Shown here piece by piece: positions 44,204 to 53,354 of a DNA stretch of 64,000 nt. The notes under the pieces were generated by a model, which was not told the DNA's origin, searched no databases, and saw nothing but the letters and a program-made list of their open reading frames with translations. The DNA lies in assembly GCA_041648735.1 (NCBI GenBank), contig JBAZOO010000002.1, forward strand, positions 1 through 64,000. Reading direction: 5' to 3'. Origin of the DNA: JBAZOO01 sp041648735 (GTDB lineage: Bacteria; Verrucomicrobiota; Lentisphaeria; Oligosphaerales; CAITYL01). The position numbers and the translations under genes were made by a program. Positions within the stretch are counted from its first letter, which is position 1. Each line of letters starts with the position of its first letter.

Positions 44204-46885
44204 TCAGTGTTTCAGCCGGCGGGCGGTGGTGACCAGGCGCAGCAGCTCCTGGACGCTGCCGTCGAGGTGCAGTTCCAGCGCCACGGGGCGCAGCGCCGCT
44301 TCGACCTCCGCCAGGCCGGTGCCGGCCACGTGGGGGCTCTCCCGCAACTGTTCGGCGAACTCCGCAACCCCCGCGGCCAGGCGGAAGCGCGCCGGCGCCT
44401 TCGCGAAGGCCGGGTGCCGCTCGCGCCCGGTGAGGGGCTGCTGGATTTCGTGCATGGCGCCGCTGGCGACCTCGCGGTAGCGGACGCGCACCACCCCCAG
44501 CGGCTCGCGGGGCGAGCCCTTGAGCACCAGCTCGTACAGCGCGGTGGCGGCCTGGCCGGCGCCGACTTCGCCGGCGTCCACCGTGTCGTCCCGGAACTGC
44601 TCCCGGGTGAGCTGGCGGTTGTCGTAGCCGATCTGGCGCCAGCTCTCCACCCGGGCCGGGTTGAACTCCACCTGGATCTTCACGTCCTTGGCGATGGTGA
44701 AGAGGGTGGCGGCGAACTGCTCGACCAGCGCCCGGCGCGCCTCCGCGGGGGAGTCGAGGAAGGTGTAGGTGCCGTCACCCTGGTTCGCGAACTGCTCCAG
44801 CAGCTTGTCGTTGTAGGCGCCGGCGCCGACGCCGAAGACGGAGAGGAAAATCCCCTGCTGGCGGGAGTCGGCCACCGCCCGGAGCAGGCTGGCGGCGTCC
44901 GCGGCCCCCAGGTTGGCGACGCCGTCGGTGAAGAGCAGCACGCGGTTGGCGGCGCCGGGGACGAACCCCCGGGCGGCGGTCGCATAGCCCAGCCGCAGGC
45001 CGTTCTCCAGGTGGGTCGGCCCGCCCGCCTGCATCGCCTGGACCGCCGCCAGGATCCGCCCCTTCTCCGCCGCCGGCATCGGCTCCAGCAGCAGCCGGGG
45101 CTGGTCGCTGAACTGGACGAGCGCGACCCGGTCGTCAGCCCGCAGCCGGTCAAGCAGCAGCTTCAGCGCCTCACGCACCAGCCCGAGCCGATCCGGCGTG
45201 GCCATCGAGCCCGAGCCGTCCACCACCAGGGTCAGCACCGCCGGCTGCTGGTGGTCGCGGCCAAGCTGGGCGCCCTTGACGCCGATCTTGAGCAGCTCCA
45301 GCCCTGGCCGGAAGGGCGATGGCGCGGACTCCGCATGGATGGCAAACCCCTGTTCCCCGGCCGGCGGCGCATAGCCGTAGTCGAAGGCGTTGATGAACTC
45401 CTCGGCGCGCACCGCCGCCGGCGCCGGCAGCCGCCCCGCCGCCAGATCGCGCCGGGCCTGGCTGTAGGCCGCCGTGTCCACGTCAATGCCGAAGGTCGAG
45501 AAGGCGTCCGCCGCCGTGGCCACGAACGGCCGGACCGTGGGGGCTTCCTCGGCTTCGAAATCCGCCAGGGCGGGCTGGGGGGCGGCCGGCGGCGCTGGGG
45601 GCGGGGCCGCGGCCGCGGCCGCGGCCGGGGCGAAGGCCAAATCCGTTGCCGTCACCGCCGCCGCCTCTCGCAACTCCCGCGGCACCTCCCGCCTGACGAC
45701 TTCCGCTTCCTGGGTGGCTTCCATTTTCGCGGCCATCTGCGCCAGCTCGGCGGTGGCCGGCTTGGCCGGCGCGGCGGCGGCGAGGGCCCACGCCTCGGCA
45801 CGGTCGTCCAGGCCCAGCCGCGCCTTTTGTTCCTGCGCCATCTCCAGCTTGTCGTCGGTCACCCCTTTCCGAAGGCGGGTGTAGCCGTAGGAGTCCGCGT
45901 CCTTGCCGGCTTCAGCGGCAACCCGCCCGTCAGCCAACCCGCCCTTGTCCCGGGGGGAATCCAGGGAAAAAAGAACTTCATCTTGTCTGGCAAGTTTCTT
46001 GGCGGCTTCCTCCAGGCGGCGCCCGCCGCCGCCCGTGCCCCCGCGCCAGGCGGACGCCACTTCCGCCACTTCCCCGGCGGTCCCGGCGGCCGCCGGGCCG
46101 GCGCCCCCCTTTTCCGTCTCCCCCATTTGCGTCTCCGTCACCCCGGCCAGCCTATGGCGCCGCGGGAGTTGCGAGGGGCGGGGGGGACGCGGCGCCGCGG
46201 CAGGGGCCGGCACTGAGGGGGCCGGCGTAGTGGTGACGGCGGGCGCATTCATTTTCCCGCCGGCGGCGGCAGGGCCGGCGCCGGAGTAGGGTTGGCTGCC
46301 ATCCGCCGGCGCCATCTCGAACATCTCGTCCGCCAGCGGCGGGCCAGCCGGCGGCAGCTCCTTCAGCTCCAGCATGTTCACCTCAATCGAACTGGCCACT
46401 TTGCGCACTTTCGAGCGGGAGAGGCTGGTCGCGGGCAGCAGCAGGCCAAGGAAGATCGCGACGAGGCCGAGCACCGCCAGGGAGACCAGCAGGTCAGCCC
46501 TGGCCGGGGAACGCTTCTTCGTCCCCGCCGCCGGCGTGCCGGAGCGGGCGCGGTTCAATTTCAGGGGCCACCACCAGGCGGCGGTGCCAGCCTTGGCGGT
46601 CGTCTTGGCGGGCGCGGCGGCGGCCCGGCCGGCGGCGGCGCGGACCAGCGCCAGCCGTTCCGGTGGGAAGGCGGCCGGCACTTCGCGGCCGCCCGCGGCC
46701 TGGAGCGCCGGGCGCAGCAGGCCGAGGGTCGCCTCCAGCTCCCCGGCCAGGGCGCGGCAGGGCGCGCAGCCGGCGAGATGGGCGCGCACGGCTTCGGCGT
46801 CGGCGGCCGGCAGGTCGCCCAGCAGGAACGGGGTGAGCCGTTCCTCGACCGGGCAAGGCGTGGCGTTTGGGGTTGGGGTTGTCAT
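44204..46885 (-). CDS. Anti-sigma zinc finger fused to von Willebrand A domain (YfbK-like)
   Basis: An 893-residue protein. Residues 11-45 hold a zf-HC2-type anti-sigma finger with H36-x3-C40-x2-C43 (RAHLAGCAPCRALAGEL). A membrane helix lies at about 130-150 (LLVSLAVLGLVAIFLGLLLP). A long Ala/Pro-rich linker leads to a YfbK-type N-domain (FSTFGIDVDTAAYSQARRDL), then a VWA domain from about 545 with MIDAS VVDGSGSM. The C-terminal DUF3520-like part contains VKIQVEFNPARVESWRQIGY. It starts 1 bp after the ECF sigma stop. The layout suggests the cytoplasmic finger holds the sigma factor while the VWA region senses or binds outside. Confidence 0.87.
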   Translation of the reverse strand: MTTPTPNATPCPVEERLTPFLLGDLPAADAEAVRAHLAGCAPCRALAGELEATLGLLRPALQAAGGREVPAAFPPERLALVRAAAGRAAAAPAKTTAKAGTAAWWWPLKLNRARSGTPAAGTKKRSPARADLLVSLAVLGLVAIFLGLLLPATSLSRSKVRKVASSIEVNMLELKELPPAGPPLADEMFEMAPADGSQPYSGAGPAAAGGKMNAPAVTTTPAPSVPAPAAAPRPPRPSQLPRRHRLAGVTETQMGETEKGGAGPAAAGTAGEVAEVASAWRGGTGGGGRRLEEAAKKLARQDEVLFSLDSPRDKGGLADGRVAAEAGKDADSYGYTRLRKGVTDDKLEMAQEQKARLGLDDRAEAWALAAAAPAKPATAELAQMAAKMEATQEAEVVRREVPRELREAAAVTATDLAFAPAAAAAAAPPPAPPAAPQPALADFEAEEAPTVRPFVATAADAFSTFGIDVDTAAYSQARRDLAAGRLPAPAAVRAEEFINAFDYGYAPPAGEQGFAIHAESAPSPFRPGLELLKIGVKGAQLGRDHQQPAVLTLVVDGSGSMATPDRLGLVREALKLLLDRLRADDRVALVQFSDQPRLLLEPMPAAEKGRILAAVQAMQAGGPTHLENGLRLGYATAARGFVPGAANRVLLFTDGVANLGAADAASLLRAVADSRQQGIFLSVFGVGAGAYNDKLLEQFANQGDGTYTFLDSPAEARRALVEQFAATLFTIAKDVKIQVEFNPARVESWRQIGYDNRQLTREQFRDDTVDAGEVGAGQAATALYELVLKGSPREPLGVVRVRYREVASGAMHEIQQPLTGRERHPAFAKAPARFRLAAGVAEFAEQLRESPHVAGTGLAEVEAALRPVALELHLDGSVQELLRLVTTARRLKH

Positions 46886-46886
46886 C

Positions 46887-47420
46887 TTACATCACCCCCT
46901 GGGACTTGAGAATGCGCGACATCTTCTTCACGGCATGGTGCAGCAGGCAGCCGACGTTGCCCTCCGTGCGGTTGGTGGTTTCGGCGATTTCGCGGTAGGA
47001 GAAGCCGTGTTGCAGGCGCAGCAGCAGCACCTGGCGCTCGGCGGGGTCGAGCCGGTCGAGGTGGTCGAGCACCAGCCGGTGGCGGCGCTCGGCCTCGCCG
47101 CGGCCGCCGGGATCCGCCGCGAGCGCCGCCTGTTCCTCGTGGAGCTTGCGGCGGCGCGACTCCCGCCGGCAATAGTCCACCGCCACGTTGTGCGCCAGCG
47201 AATACAGCCAGAAGCGGAGGCGTTCGGCGGGGCAGGCCGCCGGGTTCCAGGAGCGGCAGAAGCGGATGAACACCTCCTGCACCACGTCCTGGGCCGCCTC
47301 CGCGCTGTTGAGGAAGCGCGCGGCGTAGCGCAGCAGGCCGGCCTGATGCTCGGCCACCACCTGCTCCAACCGCGCCGCCGCTTCCGCCGGGGGCGCCGCC
47401 AATTCGTTTTCTGCCGCCAT
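46887..47420 (-). CDS. ECF-type RNA polymerase sigma factor
   Basis: A 177-residue sigma-70 family protein of the extracytoplasmic-function type. Region 2 is visible as LLRYAARFLNSAEAAQDVVQ then EVFIRF and FWLYSLAHNVAVDYCRRESR. Region 4 is LDRLDPAERQVLLLRLQHGF then SYREIAETTNRTEGNV, a helix-turn-helix. It is followed at once by the anti-sigma/VWA gene, the usual sigma/anti-sigma pairing. Upstream, 47421-47594 holds GAAGGGCACGAAG (47543-47555), part of a dispersed motif, and no gene. Target promoters are not known; autoregulation is likely by analogy. Confidence 0.9.
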   Translation of the reverse strand: MAAENELAAPPAEAAARLEQVVAEHQAGLLRYAARFLNSAEAAQDVVQEVFIRFCRSWNPAACPAERLRFWLYSLAHNVAVDYCRRESRRRKLHEEQAALAADPGGRGEAERRHRLVLDHLDRLDPAERQVLLLRLQHGFSYREIAETTNRTEGNVGCLLHHAVKKMSRILKSQGVM

Positions 47421-47594
47421 TGCACCCTCATCCTGCTCCGGCTCATTCGCCGGTTTCCACTATGATGACGTCCGCCACCGCCAAACCTTCAGGGATTGCC
47501 GATTGCCGATTGCCGATTTCCAAGCCTTTGCCACGAAGACTTGAAGGGCACGAAGTCCGAGCGAAGGTTTTTTGGCGTGGGCTAAAAACTCCAT

Positions 47595-49058
47595 TCAGCC
47601 GAGGCTTTCCACGCCACGCATGGCGCGGAAGACGCCCAGCCCCAGGGCCGCCACCATGGCGGCCACGGCAGCGGCAATCAGGATTTTCCCGGCCCGCCGC
47701 TGGTGCCAGGGCACGGCCGGTTCGGCGGCGGCGTCGAACGCGGGGTTGGCCATGGCCGGCCCGGCCAGCGCGGGGCAGGGCACGAACTCCGGCCGGCTCC
47801 GCAACTGGGCGAGCACCGCCGCGAAGTCGTACACCGGCGGTGGCAGCTCCTTGGTGGCGCCGTAGAGCAGGCGGTAGCTGCCATCCTCGCCGCCGCTGGC
47901 CGGGAAGAGGAGCTGCTGGAGCGGCCCCTCGCCGGTCACGCCCAGCCCCTCCAGCGGCGGGTTGTCCCGGTTGCGGATGCGCAGCCGCCAGCGCTCGTGC
48001 CGCTGTTCGGGGAAGTGGACGGCCAGGGAGTCGGTTGTCTTGTTTTTCAGCGTGTAGCGGCTGAGCGTGCCGGTGGCGACCGCCACCCACCCCTTGCCCT
48101 CCGCCGCGGGGCGCTCGACAATCACTTCGCGGATGAACTGGGGGGTGGCGGCGCGGAGGTGGAAGGCGGTCAGCGGCTCGCGGTTCGTCCGCACCTCCAG
48201 GATCGTCTCCTGCTCCTTCGCCGCCGGCGTCACCGTCACCGCCACCGGCGGCCAGGAACGGCGGACCGGCCGCTTGGCGACCGCCCGCTCTTGGACGCTC
48301 CAGAACTCGACGCGGTCGAGGGTGAAGGCGCGGTCAACCGTGACCGTCCGGACGGTTTCGGCGACCGCCGCGCCGCCGCGGAGTTCGCGGGTCACCTCGC
48401 GGAAGGCCGATTCCCGGACGTCGTCCGGGTTGCGGATCCGGAGCCGGAAGAGGCGGCAGCCCGCCGGCGGCGGCAGGGGGATGTCCTGCTTGGAGAATCC
48501 CTGGTAGCGGCTGCTCTCGAACACCGGCTCGGCCTCCACCAGGGTGCGCCACTCCTTGCCGTCGAAGCTGCCTGCCACGTCCACCAGCCGGCTGTAGTCG
48601 CGCAGGGCGGTGTGGATGGTGATCCCGGCGGGTGGCGGCCGCCGGCTCTCCGGGTCGGCCAGTTCAAGGGTGAGGGTGAGGCCGGCCCCGGCCGGGTCGT
48701 CGGCGACGGCGAGCACCCGGACCGGGCAGGGCAGGCGGAGCGTTTCGGTGACGCTCTCCTGGGCGGCTTCCAGGGCGTAGGGGATTTCGCCGCCGCGGCC
48801 GTCGAGGATCCGCAGGTCGGAGAGTTCCCGGGTCGCCGCGTAGGCCTCGGCGTCCAGCGCCACCGCCACCGGCTGGCCGGGTGCCGGCGGCAGTTCCAGC
48901 CGGATTTCCTTCTGCCACGGGTAGAGGCGGGGGTCGAGGGCGGCCGTGGCCACCGGCGCCAGCAGGAAAAGGGCGGCCGCCGCCAGCCATGCGGGGTCCG
49001 CCAGGCGGCGGAACCGGGGGCGGCCAGGGCGGCGGGTGGGGGGCGGCGGCTGGGACAT
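47595..49058 (-). CDS. DUF3999-family membrane-anchored protein
   Basis: A 487-residue exported protein. It has an N-terminal hydrophobic segment (AWLAAAALFLLAPVATAA), a beta-rich ectodomain with PWQKEIRLELPPAPGQPVAV, SDLRILDGRGGEIPYALE and WRLRIRNRDNPPLEGLGV, and a C-terminal membrane helix (ILIAAAVAAMVAALGLGVF). This matches DUF3999, whose genes often sit beside DUF2339 genes as here. Function is unknown. GGGAGGAA eight bases before ATG 49058 sets the start. It lies 32 bp after the DUF2339 gene. Confidence 0.8.
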   Translation of the reverse strand: MSQPPPPTRRPGRPRFRRLADPAWLAAAALFLLAPVATAALDPRLYPWQKEIRLELPPAPGQPVAVALDAEAYAATRELSDLRILDGRGGEIPYALEAAQESVTETLRLPCPVRVLAVADDPAGAGLTLTLELADPESRRPPPAGITIHTALRDYSRLVDVAGSFDGKEWRTLVEAEPVFESSRYQGFSKQDIPLPPPAGCRLFRLRIRNPDDVRESAFREVTRELRGGAAVAETVRTVTVDRAFTLDRVEFWSVQERAVAKRPVRRSWPPVAVTVTPAAKEQETILEVRTNREPLTAFHLRAATPQFIREVIVERPAAEGKGWVAVATGTLSRYTLKNKTTDSLAVHFPEQRHERWRLRIRNRDNPPLEGLGVTGEGPLQQLLFPASGGEDGSYRLLYGATKELPPPVYDFAAVLAQLRSRPEFVPCPALAGPAMANPAFDAAAEPAVPWHQRRAGKILIAAAVAAMVAALGLGVFRAMRGVESLG

Positions 49059-49090
49059 GGTGTTTTTCCTCCCGTGGAAAGGGGTGGGCG

Positions 49091-51601
49091 TCACTCCGGC
49101 GGCTGGCCGTCCCCCCCGGCCGCGACCTCGAAGGCGCCGCGGTGTTTCTGGTAGAGGAAGGCGCCGGCGAAAAGCAGGAGGGCGACGCCGAAGAGGGCGG
49201 CGACCTTGTAGACCGTCTCCAGGGCCGCGAGGTCGTGGAAGAACAGCTTCCAGGCCACCACCGCGAACAGCGCCAGCCCGGCGTAGCGCAGCCGGCGGGA
49301 GGCGTGGCGGATGCCGCCCAGGAGCAGCCCCAGCGCGAAGAGCGCCCAGAGCAGCGTCACGCCGCCGGCGCGCAGCCCTGGCAGGAAGCGGTCCAGCGCG
49401 GTGCCGGTCTCCCAGGTGCTCCAGACAAAGAGCAGCGCCATGGCGGCGGCGCCCGCCAGCCGGCCGGCCAGCCGTTCGCCCGCCGTCCCGCGCCGCGGCA
49501 GGCAGAGGAACGCCCAGCCGAGCACGCCGAAGGCGAGCAGGAAGTCGGCCGTGCGCAGCAGCAGCCCCGCCACCGTGAAGCCGTCCCCGTAACGGAAGCC
49601 GGAAAGCCGGAGCGGCGCCCAGGCCGCAAAGTCAAAGGCGGCCAGCTTGAACAGCAGCAGCGCCGCGATGCCGAAGCCGAGCGCCACGCGCCAGGCGGCC
49701 AGCGGCCGTTGGCCGGCCCTGGCCCAGAGCAGGAGCACGGCCGCGCACCAGACCACGGTCAGCGCCGGATGCCGAAGCGGCGGGTGGAAGGCCAGGCAGG
49801 CCTTGAACAGCTCCACTTGGAGGAAGAGGAAAAGCAGCCCCAGGGAAGCGGCCAGCAGCACGCTGCCGGCAACGGTCACCGGCCGGCTGGCCGGGGCGGG
49901 TGCGGCCTTTGCGGACTCCGCACCCGCCGCCGCTTCTGCGCGCCGCCCCAGCTTCCAGGCGCCGGCCAAGGCCAGCAGCGGAATGCCATAGGCCGCCAGC
50001 CGCTGGAGCAGCATCGTCAGGTATTTCGCGGCGGCGACGTTGGTGGTCGGGATGCGGCCGAGGGCCGGGAAATCCAGGAAGGCGAGGCGCCCCAGCATCA
50101 CCGCGTAGAGCACATAGGCGAGGGTGCGGAGGAAGCCGCTCCGCAGCCGGCCGGCGGCCCAGAGCATGGCCAGGGCCTGCACCGCCCAGGCGGCGGTCAC
50201 CCAGCGGCCGTCCAGCAGCAGTGGCACGGAGACGCCGAGGAAGACGCTGGCGAGCATCAGCAGGCTGACCAGCAGCCCCGGATCTTGCAGCTTGCGGCGC
50301 AGGAGGATCGCGACCAGCCCCAGGTAGGTGGCGCTCAGGCCGAGGGTCAGCGCCGCCGGCCAGCGCGGGCCGCAGGCGTCCCGGAGCAGCCAGACGCCGG
50401 CGACGCCGGTGACCGCCGCGTTGGCGTGGAGCAGGATCATTTCCAGCACGGTGCATTTCTCGCGGCGGAGCAGGTTGTGGACCAGGGTCGTGGCGGTGAA
50501 GAGGGCGAAGAAGGCGATCAGGAAGCCGAGGGCGGTGGGGAAGTGGAGATCCCGGTCGTAGTATTTGCCGAGCGCGGCGAGGTAGAGCCCCCAGGTGCCG
50601 GCCAGGGCCAGGGCCTGGAGCAGGTGCCAGCGGCGGAAGGCGGCGGTGGCGAGCACGCCGGCCCCGAGCAGCAGCAGGTAGCTGTAGAGCGCCGGCAGGT
50701 TGCCCGTGCCGGTGCTGAGGAGGACGGGGGTCAGGTAGCCGCCAACCAGGCCGAGCACGGCGATCAGCAGCGAGTCGAGCCGGACGGCCATCACGCCGGC
50801 GGCCGCGGTCACCGCCGCCATCAGCCCGAAGGATGCCGGCAGCGGCAGCAGCCCGTAGAACCGGCTGGCGGCGAACAGGCTGAAGTAGAGCGTGCCCAGT
50901 CCGGCGCCGACCAGCCCCTGCCCCAACGCCTGCCAGCGCCGGCTGAGCAGCCGCGCGCCGCCCGCCACCAGCCCCGCGCCCGCCAGGAGCGACAGACCCA
51001 CCCGCAGGGTCGGCGGCAGCCAGCCCTTGCGGATGGAATAGTGCAGGAAATAGCCGACGCCGAAAAGGAAGATCACCGCGCTCAGCCGCAGCAGCCAGGT
51101 GCTGGCAATGGCGAATTCCGGGCTCAGGTTCTTCGGCCGATGCTCATCGCCGACGCAGAACCAGTTCCAGCCGGCCCGGAGAAGCTGCCCCGCCTTGCTC
51201 TCGAAAATGCCGGGCGCTTCCGGCATTGCTTCCGGCGTTTCCGCCGGCGGCGGCCGCATCGCCGGGGCGGGGGCGGCGACGGCAACGGGACGCTCCGCCG
51301 CGGCCGGGGGCGGCAGCGCCGGCAGCGGCGGCGGCTGGGGTGCCACTGCCACTGCTGCCGCAGGTGCCGCCGGGGCGGGGCGGGGCGCCGCGGCCGGCAC
51401 GGGTTCGGGCGCCGGCGCCACCGCCGGTGGCGGCTCGCGCCGCAGCAGCGCCAGCCGGCGGCCAACGTCATGCACTTCCAGTTCCAAGTCCCGGACGCGT
51501 CCGCGCAGGCCGCTCACCAGCACGACGAGGCTGACCAGCAGCACCCCCAGCACCAGGAAGCCGAGCAGCATCAAGCCGAAAAGAAGCTCATGATCAACCA
51601 T
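49091..51601 (-). CDS. DUF2339-family polytopic membrane protein
   Basis: An 836-residue protein. It has an N-terminal helix (LLFGLMLLGFLVLGVLLVSL), a coiled-coil-like segment and a Pro/Ala linker. More than twenty hydrophobic helices then fill the remainder, ending FALGLLLGGIRHASRRLRY and a final pair. ESKAGQLLRAGWNWFCVGDE before the first helix block resembles the conserved entry of DUF2339 proteins. Function is unknown; it is presumed to work with the DUF3999 product. ATG 51601 is chosen because the longer form to 51769 adds basic, non-conserved residues. Confidence 0.8.
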   Translation of the reverse strand: MVDHELLFGLMLLGFLVLGVLLVSLVVLVSGLRGRVRDLELEVHDVGRRLALLRREPPPAVAPAPEPVPAAAPRPAPAAPAAAVAVAPQPPPLPALPPPAAAERPVAVAAPAPAMRPPPAETPEAMPEAPGIFESKAGQLLRAGWNWFCVGDEHRPKNLSPEFAIASTWLLRLSAVIFLFGVGYFLHYSIRKGWLPPTLRVGLSLLAGAGLVAGGARLLSRRWQALGQGLVGAGLGTLYFSLFAASRFYGLLPLPASFGLMAAVTAAAGVMAVRLDSLLIAVLGLVGGYLTPVLLSTGTGNLPALYSYLLLLGAGVLATAAFRRWHLLQALALAGTWGLYLAALGKYYDRDLHFPTALGFLIAFFALFTATTLVHNLLRREKCTVLEMILLHANAAVTGVAGVWLLRDACGPRWPAALTLGLSATYLGLVAILLRRKLQDPGLLVSLLMLASVFLGVSVPLLLDGRWVTAAWAVQALAMLWAAGRLRSGFLRTLAYVLYAVMLGRLAFLDFPALGRIPTTNVAAAKYLTMLLQRLAAYGIPLLALAGAWKLGRRAEAAAGAESAKAAPAPASRPVTVAGSVLLAASLGLLFLFLQVELFKACLAFHPPLRHPALTVVWCAAVLLLWARAGQRPLAAWRVALGFGIAALLLFKLAAFDFAAWAPLRLSGFRYGDGFTVAGLLLRTADFLLAFGVLGWAFLCLPRRGTAGERLAGRLAGAAAMALLFVWSTWETGTALDRFLPGLRAGGVTLLWALFALGLLLGGIRHASRRLRYAGLALFAVVAWKLFFHDLAALETVYKVAALFGVALLLFAGAFLYQKHRGAFEVAAGGDGQPPE

Positions 51602-51919
51602 GGCCCACCTCGTGAGTTGCCTGGCGGTCGGCGCGGAAGCCTGGATGGAAAGCCGGCGGATTGCCGGCCGCGGCACGGAACAGCCAGCAATTTGGCCCCG
51701 GACCGGGTGAAAGTCAACCGCCGGGACTGTCGAGTGTCGGTGGCGGTGGGCGAAGAAGCGGGGGAGCATTACAGTAAAAGGTTTGGGTTGCCAAATCAGC
51801 TAGACGTGACCTGATGGCACGGGCTGGGACTGGAGTCCGCACCCGCTGCCACTGGAAATCCGCGCCGCCCCCCCACAATGCTGTTGGCCCCCCTGACCCA
51901 TCTTCCCCGGAGCCTTGAA
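51602..51919. other. Divergent promoter region, no gene seen
   Basis: About 320 bp between the DUF2339 gene and the GH30 gene. It must hold both promoters. A small AT-richer stretch (ATTACAGTAAAAGGTTTGGG, about 51769-51788) is a possible promoter site, but no clear -35/-10 pair stands out. Confidence 0.35.
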
Positions 51920-53281
51920 ATGACAACCCGCCCCCAACTTTCCTGCTGGATGACGGCGCGCGACCTGCCCCGGCGACTGGCACCCCTGCCCACGACAACC
52001 CTCGAACCGCTCAGCGACGGGATCAGCCGGCTCGCGACGGTCTGGATCGACGACCTCGTCTCCTACCAGGAGATCGAAGGGTTCGGCGGCGCCTTCACCG
52101 AGGCCGCCGCGGTGACCCTCCAGAAGATGCCGGCGGCCAAGCAGGAGGAAATCCTCCGCGCCTACTTCGACCGGGATGCCGGCAACGCCTACAGCCTCTG
52201 CCGGACGCACATCAACAGTTGCGACTTCGCGACGGGCAACTACGCCTATTGCGACCAGGATGGCGACTTGGCGCTGGCCTCCTTTTCCATCGCCCGCGAC
52301 CGCCAGGCGTTGCTGCCCATGATCCAGCGGGCGCAGGCGTTGGCGGGTGGGGGAGTCAAGCTGTTCGCGTCGCCCTGGAGCCCGCCGGCCTGGATGAAGA
52401 GCAATGGGCAGATGAACCGGGGCGGCCAACTGAAGGCCGAATGCCGCCAGGCCTGGGCGGAATATTATGTCCGCTACATCCAGGAATACGCCAAGGCGGG
52501 GGTGGCGATCTGGGGGCTCACCGTGCAGAATGAGCCCGAGGCGGTGCAGCCGTGGGACTCCTGCGTCTACAGCCCCGCGGAGGAGCGGGATTTCGTGCGG
52601 GATCACCTGGGGCCGGCCTTGGAGCGCGCCGGCCTGGGGCATGTCAAGGTCATCATCTGGGATCACAACCGCGAGCGGCTCTACGACCGCGCCAAGGTGG
52701 TCTACAGCGACCCGCGGGCGGCCCGCCATGTCTGGGGCGCGGGCTTCCACTGGTATTGCGCCAATGTGTTCGAGAACGTCCAGCGCACCCACGACGCCTG
52801 GCCGGAGAAGAAGCTGCTGTTCACCGAGGGCTGCCAGGAAGGCGGGCCGCACCACGGCTCCTGGCTGACGGGGGAGCGCTACGCCCAATCCGTCATCCAG
52901 GACCTGAACCATTGGACGGTCGGCTGGGTGGATTGGAACCTGCTGCTCGACGAGACCGGCGGCCCCAACCATGTGGGGAATTTCTGCAGCGCCCCGATCC
53001 TGGCCGACACCCGCACCGGCGAAGTGCTCTACCAGAGTTCCTATTATTATCTTGGCCACTTCTCCCGCTTCATCCGCCCCGGCGCCAAGCGCATCCTGAC
53101 GACCGCCTCCCGCGACGACTTGGAGGTCACGGCCTGCAAGAACCCCGATGGCAGCCTGGCCGCCGTGATTTTGAACCGGTCGGAGTCCGCCATCCCCGTG
53201 ACGCTCAAGTTCAACCAGGGGGAGGCGACGCTGGAATCCCCCCGCCGCTCCATCCTCACCGCGGTGCTGCCCCCGTCCTGA
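51920..53281 (+). CDS. Glycoside hydrolase family 30 (glucosylceramidase-like)
   Basis: A 453-residue (beta/alpha)8 glycosidase. IEGFGGAFTEAAAVTLQKM is the GH30 entry motif, and LFASPWSPPAWMKSNGQMN is strongly typical. WGLTVQNEPE carries the acid/base Glu and LLFTEGCQEGG the nucleophile Glu. A C-terminal beta domain follows (SRFIRPGAKRILTTASRDD). No signal peptide is seen from ATG 51920, suggesting a cytoplasmic enzyme acting on imported oligosaccharides. CGGAG lies about 8 bases upstream. Substrate may be a beta-glucoside or beta-xyloside; this cannot be told from sequence. Confidence 0.9.
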   Translation: MTTRPQLSCWMTARDLPRRLAPLPTTTLEPLSDGISRLATVWIDDLVSYQEIEGFGGAFTEAAAVTLQKMPAAKQEEILRAYFDRDAGNAYSLCRTHINSCDFATGNYAYCDQDGDLALASFSIARDRQALLPMIQRAQALAGGGVKLFASPWSPPAWMKSNGQMNRGGQLKAECRQAWAEYYVRYIQEYAKAGVAIWGLTVQNEPEAVQPWDSCVYSPAEERDFVRDHLGPALERAGLGHVKVIIWDHNRERLYDRAKVVYSDPRAARHVWGAGFHWYCANVFENVQRTHDAWPEKKLLFTEGCQEGGPHHGSWLTGERYAQSVIQDLNHWTVGWVDWNLLLDETGGPNHVGNFCSAPILADTRTGEVLYQSSYYYLGHFSRFIRPGAKRILTTASRDDLEVTACKNPDGSLAAVILNRSESAIPVTLKFNQGEATLESPRRSILTAVLPPS

Positions 53282-53354
53282 GGCCAAGGCGGCCGGCGGC
53301 GGCCGCCGGGAGGGGGGCCGCCGCCGCCGTGCCATCGTTCCTGGCCGCGGCGCC

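Noticed and set aside
37419..44480. Plus-strand open frame of about 2350 codons opposite the giant envelope gene
   Set aside because: Its translation is Gly/Gln/His/Arg-rich with no domains, whereas the minus strand has a signal peptide, membrane helices and two matching halves. Long antisense frames are common at this GC content.
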